A DNA stretch of 40,875 nt from Clostridiaceae bacterium (GTDB lineage Bacteria > Bacillota > Clostridia > Peptostreptococcales > Natronincolaceae): the NCBI GenBank assembly GCA_020832135.1, contig JAFIFG010000051.1, positions 1-40,875 on the forward strand. The letters are read 5' to 3'. Made by a program: the position numbers and the translations under genes. The notes below the pieces were generated by a model, which had not been told where the DNA came from, did not search any database, and saw nothing but the letters and a program-made list of their open reading frames with translations. Positions 8,578 to 17,977 of this stretch are shown here, one piece after another (the first letter of the stretch is position 1; each line of letters begins with the position of its first letter).

Positions 8578-11500
8578 TTACAGTAACTCTGTTGCTAGCC
8601 CTTTGGAAGATTTAGGTCGAGCCCATTTGTAATATCCAGTATTTTTTTCATCTGGGTAAAAATCATGTATCCAGTTCTTCTCTTTAAATATTGTTAATAA
8701 CCTTTCATTTGTTGTATTAACCTTAAATTTCGGTCTGCCACTCCCCAATATTTTGAGATATTGTACTAATCCTAATACCTCTAGATATTCTTTACAGGAA
8801 TCCTTATCCATTTCAGGCAAAGAGATTATTAATAGTTCTATTTTTTTATCTTTATTTAAAGTATCCGAAGCTAATAAATTTCTAAATAGTTTATTGGAAA
8901 GCTTTAAAGCATCAGTAATAATTCCCTCTACATATTGCACTGCTAAGTCATTTATTATTTGTTGAGTAGAATAATCCCATCTTTCATAGGAAACAAAAAG
9001 ATACGGGAGATCATCTTGATTAAGATTATTTTCCAAAATGTGCTTATTAACAACGATGGAATACCCTTTATCCAAAATGGATAGAGGCTTGTCAGCAAAC
9101 TCAAGTAATTGAATTTTAATTTCATCGTCTACTGTCCACAAAAGAATTTCCATCATTTCATCAAAATTGAAAGTTTCAGTTGTAATAACTTCATTAACAT
9201 ACTCGTGTAGGTTTTTTTCTATATAATATAAAACTTGATCTGGATATTCTTTCCTTATAAATTGCAATGTTCCTAGATTCATCTTTATGATTTTTATGTC
9301 TATAATAATTCTAAGTTTTTCATCTGTTATGCCTGAGATATCAAATGAATCGCAGTGAAAATTTAAAGAATCTACAATTGATTTATATTTATGACTTGAT
9401 AATTCGTTACAAGCAATGGCTTCATCAAACAAATTTTCCGCTAATTCTTCTCCAAAAGAATTTTTAATATTAGAAAAGTCTAATTCTTTCTCCCCACTAT
9501 TTATAAATGAAATAAGTGTATTATCTAATTTTTTACTATGTCCAAAATATATGAATATATTGTTATCTGAATATTCCACCAGGTCATTATCAAGCAATTG
9601 TGCCCACAATGAATTATCCTTAATCTCACTTAGCGATGTTATTGGTGTTTGCAGTGAATTAATATATGTGCTTTTCTGTTCAATGGATATATCGGGATTA
9701 TTAAGAAGCAATATAACAATTTTCTCATCATCATTAATAGTTCCATTACAATTCGTTAAAACAATGTCAAGATAATTACTGATATTATTGTTCACATATT
9801 TAGCTAATGACGATTCTGGATGTGCCTTAATCAAAGTATAATTCTTATGCCGAATATTTACCTCACTTTCTATTTGATAAACTTGACACAGCATTAGAGA
9901 TAGATTATCATAGTTTATTTCATAAAGAGAATTATCGTATACTGCTTCGAATAATTCTTTATCTGCTACATCATAATCAATTGTTATAAATGATACTTTC
10001 AGCAGATCGAAACCATAAATTAGCTTATCTATCTTTGGGCTCTCTATCGCTAGATAATCACTACTATTAGAAATGTAATCAGCTAAACAATTATCTGTGT
10101 TAACAGCCTGAATACTATCTTCATCTGAATAATATAAGGTGTACATCGAATAAAGCCTTTTCTGTCTTTCAGAAAGAGTACCTTTTTCCATCATAGCGAG
10201 GAATAGCTCCGGCCACTGCAAGTTAAGATTCTCTATATAAGAGGACAGTGCTCTTCTCGTATTAAAATATGCACCTACAAATTTATAGTTCTTTGTTTCT
10301 TTAAGTTGGTTTAAAAATCTGTTCAGAAACTGCAAATTATCCTGTTCCTTTAGAAGATGCTCTAGTAAATCAAAATTTAAAATTTCTTCCTGGTCGAAAT
10401 TCACTAACTGGAGTCTATAAACAACCTTTTTGGGATCTTTGAGCTGGTATATCCATTCTTTAGCTTTCTTATCTGTTATACTACGTAAAAAAGTCTTATC
10501 TATTCGACTGAGGCTATTCTCATAAAAATACGTCATATAATCTGTATATGTTTCATCAATATGACCTTCACGTATGAGATACTTAAGCAAATCAAAATAA
10601 TCACTGCCCTTGATTTCATTAAAGTCGGTTTCGATCCCAATTTCATTTATACTGGCTACCTTGAATATCTTATCAATATTCTTTCGAGTAATGATTTCTT
10701 TTAGCTGTTTGCTTTGCATAAGAACGATTTCATTTTCAATTTGTGCTAAGTCAGATTCTAAGTCTGGGAGTCTACGATTTAATACATTATCAATAGCTTT
10801 TTTTCGTTCCGTATATTCGACATCATACTGTTTCGACAATTTTTCTTGTTGTTGCTGGTATTGCCAACCTTTAGGTATTTTTGAACGTTTATCCATGTAT
10901 ACAGCATCTAGTTCTTGAATAGAAATAAGATGCTCATTTCTAGCTACTCCAATTTCCTCCCGCTTAAGGACTGCCTGTTCTTTAAGCGACTCTATTTCTT
11001 CAGCAATAAATTCATCTTTTTTGTTAAAGATTGTGAAAACCATTCCTCTATTAAGCTGTAAATCAGTAAAATCCCTTGGAAATAAGTTTTTATACGTTAT
11101 CATTGCCAGCATTTTATTGCAGTCCAACCCTGTTGTATTAAGCCTGTTGTAGTAAATTGTAAATTCATTGTATATATTTTTTAATATGCGCATGTCATCA
11201 ATGTATAGAGAAAGCCCTTGTAAAAAACTTTCATCGAACAGTTTAAAAATCCCACCTTCTTTAAAGTGTGAAATGAATTGATCATAAGAGTTTGAACTAT
11301 CAACCACAGGAACAATGGGTACAATATAATCAAAAAATTTCGTTCTATCTTTGGATATAAAAATATCATCACGGACAAGATAAAAAAATCTTAATGGGGG
11401 CTTTCGTTTTTCCTTATGCTGTATATTTACTAGTGTATTTACTTCACGAAGTCTCTCAAATACTTGATTAGCATTAAAACGATCTATATCCTCAAAAACA

Positions 11501-12267
11501 ATAACATTAGCCTCAGTATTTTCAAAGAGATATAAAACTTCATTAAGATATTTATCGAAATATGAATCCTCACATTCTTCAAAAACCTCTATTTCATTAC
11601 CGTGCAAGCTAATTTTTTTAAATACATTTTTATTTTTTTGTGCTCTCACTAAAGTATAGATAAATATACCAAATATAGTGATACAAAGCAATCCACTTAC
11701 CAGAAGAGAATTAAGGTGTGTTGATGATAATAATAGTATTTTTAACCAATTGTCATATAAAGAGTGTACATATCCAACCCAATTTTCAAACATGGTGACG
11801 TGTAGAATAGAAATAAGAAACAACACAGTAAACAATGTACTTATTATAATATTTTTAGGTTTAACTATTTTCTTGACTTTAAAATTAGTTTGAGGAATTT
11901 TATCAGGATGAATCTGATGTATTAGTTGATTTAATATTTTCCCTTCTAATACAGATTCTTTCTTTTGATTAGGAGGCTTAAGTGAATTCAGTCCTTCATC
12001 TTTTAATACAGATTCTTTTATTTCAGTCTCTTCATTCTGATTGAGAGACTGAAAATGTGCTAGCGATATATGTAAAAATCGTATTTCTTTATGTTTATTC
12101 TTATATGATTCCAAAACACTACTCTTGCCAGCACCATATGCTCCTGATATTGCAACATTTTCAATGTCATCATTGTAAAAAATAAAATCTAATGCATCTT
12201 CATATATTTTGAGATCTATGTTGCCGTTAGGAGTTAATTTTTGGAATTTATACTTGTTTTCTTTCAT
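8578..12267 (-). CDS. YobI-type membrane P-loop NTPase
   Basis: About 1229 residues from the second ATG, chosen because AAGGA is at proper distance; an ATG 9 bp upstream is also possible. Near the N-terminus there is Walker A GAYGAGKSS (about 42-50). Two hydrophobic membrane segments follow (about 140-165 and 185-210, e.g. STLFTVLFLISILHV and LLCITIFGIFIYTLV), then Walker B VIVFEDIDRFN (about 255). After that come a coiled-coil region (about 430-530) and a long leucine-rich C-terminal half without known motifs. This architecture matches the YobI-like P-loop NTPase family named after B. subtilis YobI, a KAP-like group found in mobile elements and suspected of anti-phage roles. Activity and target are unknown. 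It stands alone, with a DUF7662 gene upstream in the same direction. Confidence 0.8.
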   Translation of the reverse strand: MKENKYKFQKLTPNGNIDLKIYEDALDFIFYNDDIENVAISGAYGAGKSSVLESYKNKHKEIRFLHISLAHFQSLNQNEETEIKESVLKDEGLNSLKPPNQKKESVLEGKILNQLIHQIHPDKIPQTNFKVKKIVKPKNIIISTLFTVLFLISILHVTMFENWVGYVHSLYDNWLKILLLSSTHLNSLLVSGLLCITIFGIFIYTLVRAQKNKNVFKKISLHGNEIEVFEECEDSYFDKYLNEVLYLFENTEANVIVFEDIDRFNANQVFERLREVNTLVNIQHKEKRKPPLRFFYLVRDDIFISKDRTKFFDYIVPIVPVVDSSNSYDQFISHFKEGGIFKLFDESFLQGLSLYIDDMRILKNIYNEFTIYYNRLNTTGLDCNKMLAMITYKNLFPRDFTDLQLNRGMVFTIFNKKDEFIAEEIESLKEQAVLKREEIGVARNEHLISIQELDAVYMDKRSKIPKGWQYQQQQEKLSKQYDVEYTERKKAIDNVLNRRLPDLESDLAQIENEIVLMQSKQLKEIITRKNIDKIFKVASINEIGIETDFNEIKGSDYFDLLKYLIREGHIDETYTDYMTYFYENSLSRIDKTFLRSITDKKAKEWIYQLKDPKKVVYRLQLVNFDQEEILNFDLLEHLLKEQDNLQFLNRFLNQLKETKNYKFVGAYFNTRRALSSYIENLNLQWPELFLAMMEKGTLSERQKRLYSMYTLYYSDEDSIQAVNTDNCLADYISNSSDYLAIESPKIDKLIYGFDLLKVSFITIDYDVADKELFEAVYDNSLYEINYDNLSLMLCQVYQIESEVNIRHKNYTLIKAHPESSLAKYVNNNISNYLDIVLTNCNGTINDDEKIVILLLNNPDISIEQKSTYINSLQTPITSLSEIKDNSLWAQLLDNDLVEYSDNNIFIYFGHSKKLDNTLISFINSGEKELDFSNIKNSFGEELAENLFDEAIACNELSSHKYKSIVDSLNFHCDSFDISGITDEKLRIIIDIKIIKMNLGTLQFIRKEYPDQVLYYIEKNLHEYVNEVITTETFNFDEMMEILLWTVDDEIKIQLLEFADKPLSILDKGYSIVVNKHILENNLNQDDLPYLFVSYERWDYSTQQIINDLAVQYVEGIITDALKLSNKLFRNLLASDTLNKDKKIELLIISLPEMDKDSCKEYLEVLGLVQYLKILGSGRPKFKVNTTNERLLTIFKEKNWIHDFYPDEKNTGYYKWARPKSSKGLATELL

Positions 12268-12359
12268 TATAACCATTCCTTTTTATGATTACGAACCATC
12301 TATTCAATATTGCACTAAAATTAGGCATTCCCATCTTGTTTTTAGTTTTATTTAAATTT

Positions 12360-12617
12360 TTACCGTTTTACAAAAGTAATTTTTTTATCTTTATATGTGT
12401 CAGTTACATAATCTGTTTCATATCCTGCATCTATCCAAGCTATTGCTTGTGAATGAGTATAATCATTAGCCCACCATACTTCAGCATGAACAGAAGCTGA
12501 CTTAGGTAATGTATTTCCTATAATATGTTCAATCTCTTTAAATGACAGTGTAACAATAGGTATAGTTGTACTTTGCAAATACCTTTTCAATCCAATGTAT
12601 TTATCACCTTTTGGCAT
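12360..12617 (-). CDS. Small DUF7662-like protein
   Basis: 85 residues. It has the conserved pattern I know from DUF7662: a short N-terminal YLQS region, VTLSFKEIEHIIGNTLPKSA, then AEVWWANDYTHSQAIAWIDAGY and a C-terminal ITFVKR. No catalytic residues are evident. The tryptophan/histidine-rich core suggests a small ligand- or nucleic-acid-binding fold. The ATG follows GGAGGT at good spacing. It lies 80-90 bp upstream of the YobI-type gene on the same strand and may share its transcript. Such proteins often occur next to defence or mobile genes, but no function is known to me. Confidence 0.7.
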   Translation of the reverse strand: MPKGDKYIGLKRYLQSTTIPIVTLSFKEIEHIIGNTLPKSASVHAEVWWANDYTHSQAIAWIDAGYETDYVTDTYKDKKITFVKR

Positions 12618-12856
12618 TTATAGTACCTCCTTTTAATTTCCCATAATTACTTTAGTGTTGATTTAAAACTATTTAGTCTATTGTGTTTCTACTAATAATT
12701 ATCAGCTTCCCATTATAAAAATAAAATATAAATGTCTAATTCTTTCTATGATAACATCATTCTACAAATATTTACCAATCCCTTCTGATAACTACTAAAT
12801 ATTACAAAATATATCTACACTTAATTCACATCACAAATATTAAAATATTAAAATTA

Positions 12857-12891
12857 AAAAGTTTTAAGCCACTCCTAGACTTAAAACTTTT
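12857..12891 (-). terminator. Terminator of the element 1 early operon
   Basis: AAAAGTTTTAAG (12857-12868) and CTTAAAACTTTT (12880-12891) form a perfect 12-bp stem with an 11-nt loop. On the minus strand it is followed by TTTTTAATTTTAATATT. It lies 32 bp after the last gene of the early operon and separates it from the cargo genes. The rest of 12618-12922 is AT-rich and holds no recognisable gene. Confidence 0.88.
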
Positions 12892-12922
12892 CTAGATTAT
12901 CCCACTTCTGAACAACTATATT

Positions 12923-13171
12923 TTAAACCCTACTCAACCTCTTCACCCTCCTACAAACCCCACTACTACTCAACCCAAATTTCCCAGCCAACTCCTCATA
13001 GGTCCACCCCTCCCCATGAAGTCGCTTCATCTCTAATGCCTCCACCCTCTGCTTTTCCTTTAGAGTCAACTCAATCAATCCGTACTTATCTAAGATTAAA
13101 TCCGGCAGCACTTCCTCTGGGGAAAGAATAACCTCTAATAAAGCTATATAGTTAAGCTTAAAATCCTCCAT
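12923..13171 (-). CDS. Small phage-type helix-turn-helix protein
   Basis: 82 residues. The C-terminal half (LHGEGWTYEELAGKFGLSSSGVCRRVKRL) is a helix-turn-helix like sigma-70 region 4 or small phage sigma-like regulators. The N-terminal half is a short helical region. The gene begins 1 bp after the VRR-NUC stop codon and uses a GAGGT ribosome site inside that gene, so the two are translationally linked. In complete phages such a protein at the end of the early operon often controls late genes, but no late genes follow here. Confidence 0.65.
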   Translation of the reverse strand: MEDFKLNYIALLEVILSPEEVLPDLILDKYGLIELTLKEKQRVEALEMKRLHGEGWTYEELAGKFGLSSSGVCRRVKRLSRV

Positions 13172-13172
13172 A

Positions 13173-13484
13173 TTAAAAGTACCTCATTCGATCAGATAAA
13201 TTGCCCAAAATCCCCCTTACATCTTCTACAGAGTACACCACCTCTGCTATAGCACCCGCTGCAGTAATATCCTTTAATACCTTTTCCTGTAGCTTTGTAG
13301 GTTTCTTACCTGGTACTTTTATTTCTAAAGCTATAAATTGACCTCTGTAGCAAAGAATAATATCTGGAATACCTGCCACTTGGTACATCCCTCCATGGGT
13401 TTTGAAGAACCATGTATCAGACTGTTGCTTTAAATAATCGGTGATTTTCTTTTGTATTGTTTTTTCCGTCACCTTTTTTGTCAT
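13173..13484 (-). CDS. VRR-NUC domain nuclease
   Basis: 103 residues, the typical length of the stand-alone phage VRR-NUC proteins. Visible signature: TWFFKTHGGMYQVAGIPDII, with the PD of the PD-(D/E)xK fold, then ALEIKVPGKKPTKLQ with the E-x-K and the glutamine. These form a metal-dependent nuclease active site. In phages the protein is part of the replication/recombination module. The gene sits in the early operon between a small unknown protein and the HTH protein. The key residues appear intact. Confidence 0.88.
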   Translation of the reverse strand: MTKKVTEKTIQKKITDYLKQQSDTWFFKTHGGMYQVAGIPDIILCYRGQFIALEIKVPGKKPTKLQEKVLKDITAAGAIAEVVYSVEDVRGILGNLSDRMRYF

Positions 13485-13533
13485 CTATTGCACCTCCCCC
13501 TTCCTAATTCCCTAATCCCCTACTTCCTGATAC

Positions 13534-13701
13534 TTAAGATACTCTGTTCTTTTCCCCTACCTCTGTTTCTTCCTCTTCACCTTTCATTTCATTAAGTTTA
13601 TAATCCTTCCCAATCCCCATGGCTCTTAAAGCCTTATCAGGAGTATAATTTCTCACAATAGCTAAATATAAAGCTAAGTAATTTTCCATCAATAGATCCA
13701 T
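13534..13701 (-). CDS. Small hypothetical protein
   Basis: A 55-residue frame starting MDLLMENYLALYLAI and ending EEEETEVGEKNRVS, preceded by GGGGGAAT at ribosome-site distance. It contains NYTPDKALRAMGIG, a short helix-turn-like segment, and an acidic tail. It lies 26 bp after the upstream coiled-coil gene in the same operon. The family is not recognised; operon position and a good ribosome site support it being real. Confidence 0.6.
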   Translation of the reverse strand: MDLLMENYLALYLAIVRNYTPDKALRAMGIGKDYKLNEMKGEEEETEVGEKNRVS

Positions 13702-13727
13702 CTCTATTCCCCCTTGTTTTCCTACCC

Positions 13728-14192
13728 CTACGGAGTAAATTCTTTTGTTTCTTGGAATCCCAGTTGTTGAAAATCTTCATCTATTTGCATCTCTTTTTCT
13801 TTCTCTATTTTCCCTTTATAGTTTTGATAAAGGCTTTCTAATAGTGTATCCTGCACTAATTTTGCCTTCTCTAAATGCTCCCTCTCCTTGGTTTGGAAGT
13901 AATCATATACACTAGCTGTTATTTCATCTATAAATTCTTCTATGATATTGCTACCTTCGCCCATCAACTTTTCATAAAGATACTGAATAGCTGTTTTATT
14001 TAGAGCAAATAAGTTTAAAATCATAGCCTCCTCTTCCGTCATGGATTCCTGCTTTATCTCCTGCCTAAGATCTTTGATCTCCTGTTCCAGCTGAATAATG
14101 GCATCCTTCCACCTTAATTTCTCCTGTGTTGTAAGGCTATCTGCCTTTTCTTTTCGCTTTAAAAGTTGCTGAAGTTTTTCTTTCTTATCCAT
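13728..14192 (-). CDS. Coiled-coil protein of the early operon, unknown function
   Basis: 154 residues from the ATG that follows GGAGG by 5 bp; a TTG four codons upstream overlaps that ribosome site and is less likely. The protein is almost entirely charged helix, with a strong coiled coil in residues 1-50 (KEKLQQLLKRKEKADSL, QLEQEIKDLRQEIKQ). No enzymatic motif is seen. It lies after the origin-like repeats and before the VRR-NUC gene, so a role in replication or recombination is possible but unproven. Confidence 0.6.
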   Translation of the reverse strand: MDKKEKLQQLLKRKEKADSLTTQEKLRWKDAIIQLEQEIKDLRQEIKQESMTEEEAMILNLFALNKTAIQYLYEKLMGEGSNIIEEFIDEITASVYDYFQTKEREHLEKAKLVQDTLLESLYQNYKGKIEKEKEMQIDEDFQQLGFQETKEFTP

Positions 14193-14280
14193 TCTCTCCT
14201 CCAATTCTCTTTAGATACCCCTACAACGGGGCAACCTCCAACAGTCTACAACCATTGAAATTACTGAATTGTTTATATCT

Positions 14281-14456
14281 GTTACCCGTTACCTCTAGTT
14301 TTAGAAAATACTCATCTATTATTTTTGTTATGTTGGTAGTGGATGGACTTTACATTCCTTATATATACTATATATAAGGGTAACTATGGTAATAGTGGTA
14401 ATAGGGTAGATAAGCCCTTGTAAATACTATGCTTTTTTGTTACCACTGAGGTTACA
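14281..14456. repeat. Iteron-like block with long AT palindrome: candidate replication origin of element 1
   Basis: The 275-bp gap directly after the primase-helicase gene holds a perfect palindrome at 14357-14379 (two 11-bp arms, left arm CCTTATATATA, one central C). Around it are repeated GTTACC/GGTAAC-type words: GTTACC at 14281-14286, 14288-14293 and 14439-14444, GGTAAC at 14379-14384, GGTAATA at 14388-14394 and 14397-14403, and GGTTAC at 14450-14455. Clustered short repeats beside an AT-rich unwinding segment and a replication gene are what phage and plasmid origins look like. The assignment is inference. Confidence 0.5.
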
Positions 14457-14479
14457 CTTTAAAATAAAGGGGTGACTGT

Positions 14480-17173
14480 TTAAAAAGGTGGTGTTTCCTC
14501 TATTTCCTCCATTTTTGAAAGGTTAAAGCTAATCATCCTACAGGCCTTACCTTCTATTTTCTTTACAACTGATCGTCGTTTTTTGCCGTTCTTTTCATAA
14601 GTAATATCAATATAACTTCTATCTTCAAAGCCCTGCATGATTTTTCTAAAGGAAAAACCTTGTTTATCTAAGGCCTCCTGCAGGATCTGTGGAAAGACAT
14701 AAAATCGATTATCATCAATAACACCGTAGCTTTCCCGTTTTGGATTTCCCCTAAATTGCTCTATATTAGAAAGCAGCCAACCCTTTACAAATTCATAAGC
14801 CCTCTCCACTATATCTGCCTCCATTACATCCTCTAAACTGCTTAAAATTTCATTGCCCATTGCTATGGAGTTATTTTCTTCTTGGAATAGCCAATTACTA
14901 ATCAATTCTTCTGCCAATACCACCACCGCTACAGAGGATACATGACTGGCTATTTTTTTATGATTTTCATTAGACTGCATCAATGTCTCCTGTATTGCCT
15001 TATGCCATTGCTGTAGTTGGTGGGGCTTTAATTTTTCCATCAACTTCTCTATAAAAAAAGGTCCTGCCATACCATAGTTCATAACAGAGTTGCTATGCAT
15101 CCTACTGGCCTCTCCTTCCTCTTCAAAAGGACTGCCGTAAATTTCTAAGGCTCTAGTATGCACCCCTGTTTGGGATCCCATGGTGGTTAATGGTTCTTCC
15201 CCTGTTGTTAAAACAATGCTTCTCCATGACTTCTGATTTTGAAGACCTCCTGTTTTCGTGCCCCTTACTTTGCTATAACCCATGGAAAGCATATAGACTA
15301 AGGTTGCAATATACTCCTGCTTTCCCCCAGCTACTTGTCTTTCATCGATTCCTAAAGGTAAATCATTGAAGAAACTGGCTAATCTCTCTAAACCTACATT
15401 AGTAGCATTAAAACTAGTCATCAGCTCTTCAGGATTTCCCCATACACTTAAAGCTGCCTTTAGGGCTGCTGTTTTACCGCCCCTTGAGTCTCCCCAATTA
15501 TGAACAAAGAAGATTCTATGGTTTAATAGTTTTAAAAGTGGTGCTGCAAAGCTACTGGCTAAAATAAAGCGAAAGATGGTGTTTTGTCTTAAGGGTTTCA
15601 TCATATTTATCCAATTCTGTAATTTACCTTTTTTACTATAGGCCTCCACCCATCGCCTTTCACTATGCTCCACATCCAATACAAGTTGCCCTTCTCTTCC
15701 CGGGAGAAAATTATCTCCATGCCATCCTAATTGATTCACAGACTCTAACGTTTCAATGATGTCAATATTCTCTGCCTCTAGCTTCTCTAGAAACCTCACT
15801 AAAAACTTAGCATTTTCAGAAGTGACGGTGACACCAACATCTGCCAACTTAATAATAGTTCTAGCTTGAAAAATGGTGCTTCTTTGTTCTCTTACACAAT
15901 GCCACTTTTTATCCCTTAAGAAGGCGATCTCCACCTTTTCTTCCTCCATCCCTAAGGTCTTTAGTCTTCTAGCAATTAAGATGGGAGTCTTACAAACTAA
16001 GTAAGGTAGTCCAGTTTTAGGATGAATCATCTCAATACCACCCTCCGTCACTCGCCATCCTGCCGGTTGTCTTAGTCTTACTGGAGCATTGGGAATGAGG
16101 TTTTCTTCCTCCTCTTGTAGATTTGTAAGAATGATTTCCTCTGTACCCTCCATTACCCTTTGCCACTTTTTCAGGAAGGTAGAAGGATCTTTAATGTGGA
16201 GGTCTGATGGGTCCTTTTCTCCTTGAGATTTACATTGAATTTTATACACTTTTCCTTTGAAATGATTGTCCTCTAGGGTTTTACATATCTTATTTAAAAA
16301 AGTATCTCCTCCAGCATCTCCTTCATAGTGGATATAAATGTCTAGTCCCTCCAACTTCTCCACCCAATCTTTATGAAAGGTGGTGGCTCCTGGGACACCT
16401 AAGATCTCTTCTATTCCATAGCTCCATAGGGTATGACAATCACTTTCACCCTCTACTAAAAGTACTTTTCTAGCCCTCCTAGCCTTTTCTAACTGCCATA
16501 AACCATAAAGGCATACTTTGCTACCTCTAGCCCATGAAAACCGTGTAGGGTTGTCCTTGTGGTATCGCTGGCGATTAGATAAGACCTTGCCTTCTTCGTC
16601 TTTATAGGGGATGGTAATACCGGTTTTACCGTCTCTTATGCCTAAGAATCTTATGAAAGCCTCTGATAGTTTCTTTTCCTTGCAGTAGTCTTTTACGGTA
16701 TATTTAGGAGCCTTTTTCTTGTCAGAAGTTTTGGTTCTTGTATTTTCTACATCCTTCCTGTCCCTGCTGTTATGCCTTTGGTTATGACTATTTTGTATAT
16801 CCTTAGTGTTGCTGGATTTGCTGATGGCATTATGGCTCTCTTTATTGTTTGTTGTATTGGGAAATCTCTCTTTATGACTATGTATATCTTCTCTATTATC
16901 ATGCTTCTCGTCATAGAGGCCTGCTTCTTTAAGTAACAGCTTATAAGCCTCTTTATTACTAATCCCTTCCACCTTAGCCATAAAGGTAATGGCATTCCCC
17001 TTTTCCCCACATGCTAGGCAATTATAGACTCCAGTTTTAATATTGGCACCGAAACTTGGCTTTGTGTCATCATGGAAGGGGCATAGCCCCACCAGATTAT
17101 CTCCGCTGATCTTTCCTTTTTTTATATATCCTTCATAGAGTTTTTTATAATCTACTTTTTCCTCTAGATTCAT
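14480..17173 (-). CDS. Primase-helicase fusion (CHC2 zinc finger, Toprim, DUF927)
   Basis: 897 residues. Residues 31-55 hold the CHC2 zinc-binding primase finger (CPFHDDTKPSFG, then CLACG; ligands C31, H34, C52, C55). A hydrophilic linker runs from about 90 to 155. A Toprim domain follows (VLLVEGESDCHTLW, EGESD at 241-245; later YEGDAGG gives the second acidic motif). The C-terminal half is a DUF927-type superfamily III-like helicase, with HNWGDSRGGKTAA as Walker A and PLGIDERQVAGG near Walker B. One protein would thus prime and unwind DNA for replication of the element. The gene is the longest of the early operon and is followed by the origin-like repeats. All key residues I looked for are present. 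Confidence 0.88.
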   Translation of the reverse strand: MNLEEKVDYKKLYEGYIKKGKISGDNLVGLCPFHDDTKPSFGANIKTGVYNCLACGEKGNAITFMAKVEGISNKEAYKLLLKEAGLYDEKHDNREDIHSHKERFPNTTNNKESHNAISKSSNTKDIQNSHNQRHNSRDRKDVENTRTKTSDKKKAPKYTVKDYCKEKKLSEAFIRFLGIRDGKTGITIPYKDEEGKVLSNRQRYHKDNPTRFSWARGSKVCLYGLWQLEKARRARKVLLVEGESDCHTLWSYGIEEILGVPGATTFHKDWVEKLEGLDIYIHYEGDAGGDTFLNKICKTLEDNHFKGKVYKIQCKSQGEKDPSDLHIKDPSTFLKKWQRVMEGTEEIILTNLQEEEENLIPNAPVRLRQPAGWRVTEGGIEMIHPKTGLPYLVCKTPILIARRLKTLGMEEEKVEIAFLRDKKWHCVREQRSTIFQARTIIKLADVGVTVTSENAKFLVRFLEKLEAENIDIIETLESVNQLGWHGDNFLPGREGQLVLDVEHSERRWVEAYSKKGKLQNWINMMKPLRQNTIFRFILASSFAAPLLKLLNHRIFFVHNWGDSRGGKTAALKAALSVWGNPEELMTSFNATNVGLERLASFFNDLPLGIDERQVAGGKQEYIATLVYMLSMGYSKVRGTKTGGLQNQKSWRSIVLTTGEEPLTTMGSQTGVHTRALEIYGSPFEEEGEASRMHSNSVMNYGMAGPFFIEKLMEKLKPHQLQQWHKAIQETLMQSNENHKKIASHVSSVAVVVLAEELISNWLFQEENNSIAMGNEILSSLEDVMEADIVERAYEFVKGWLLSNIEQFRGNPKRESYGVIDDNRFYVFPQILQEALDKQGFSFRKIMQGFEDRSYIDITYEKNGKKRRSVVKKIEGKACRMISFNLSKMEEIEETPPF

Positions 17174-17233
17174 CTTCTATCTTTGCCCCCTTCATTACTT
17201 CTTACATAAGAGGACCTATAGGCCCTCTCCTAC

Positions 17234-17977
17234 TTAAAATGGTGTATCTTCTTCCTTTTCCTCACTCTCTACTATGTAATCATCCAGCACCTCCACCTGT
17301 CTTGTAGTCCCTTTAATCCCTCTAGAAAATTCCGTCATCTGTTCCACCACTTCTGGCTTCAACACTTCCTCTAAAGTGAATTGTGCTTGACTATAAGTGA
17401 TGCCACTATTACTTTGTACCTTCTTTAAAGTAATTTTCGTGACTACTCCATAGGATCTGTGACCTTTAGTGATGATTCGTTTTGCCATGTAATTACTGAA
17501 GTTTTTAATACTAGTAGGTGGTAAAGTTAATAAAATAGGTAGCACTTCCCCACTTCTAAGAAGATAAATCCTATGCATATTTTTACAGGCCTTCCCCTTT
17601 CCATCTTCATCACTTCCAAATTGATTAAGGGAACATGTTTTACAATCTCCTCCTGGGCTACCTTCTCCTCTTTTTCCATCCATACTGCTGCAGTCAGGAG
17701 GGGTATTTCCTCCGTTATATCTCTCCTGCCAGTAGCCATTGACAGGGTGATGATCCACTATGACACCTATTAGTTCCTGCAATAGCTGCGGCTGGTCTAC
17801 ATCCTCCCACGGCACTTCAAAGGCTAGGCCTCCACCGGAGGGAATTTTTGCTCTATCAAATAAAATCTCCAACCCCTCCATTTCCTCCGCCATTGCCTCT
17901 TTTACTTCCTCCTGTACCAATGGAACTTGAAACCCTGTTTTATTTACAGTCTTTTTTGCCACTGATTTTTTCCCCAT
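17234..17977 (-). CDS. Probable single-stranded DNA-binding protein
   Basis: 247 residues. A cysteine cluster in the middle (DCSSM, CKTCSLNQFG, CKNMHRIYLL) could bind zinc. The C-terminus is acidic and ends in phenylalanine (ESEEKEEDTPF), like the DDDIPF tip of SSB proteins that recruits partners. Beta-rich segments between these fit an OB-type fold. It sits immediately upstream of the primase-helicase gene in the early operon, where phages often encode an SSB or gp2.5-like protein. I have no family name for it, so the assignment rests on the tail and the context. The ATG lies next to the stop of the preceding small gene. Confidence 0.55.
   Translation of the reverse strand: MGKKSVAKKTVNKTGFQVPLVQEEVKEAMAEEMEGLEILFDRAKIPSGGGLAFEVPWEDVDQPQLLQELIGVIVDHHPVNGYWQERYNGGNTPPDCSSMDGKRGEGSPGGDCKTCSLNQFGSDEDGKGKACKNMHRIYLLRSGEVLPILLTLPPTSIKNFSNYMAKRIITKGHRSYGVVTKITLKKVQSNSGITYSQAQFTLEEVLKPEVVEQMTEFSRGIKGTTRQVEVLDDYIVESEEKEEDTPF

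Noticed and set aside
8424-8615. 63-codon plus-strand frame at the right flank of the structured region
   Set aside because: No ribosome site, low-complexity composition, and it overlaps both the structured region and the end of the YobI-type gene.
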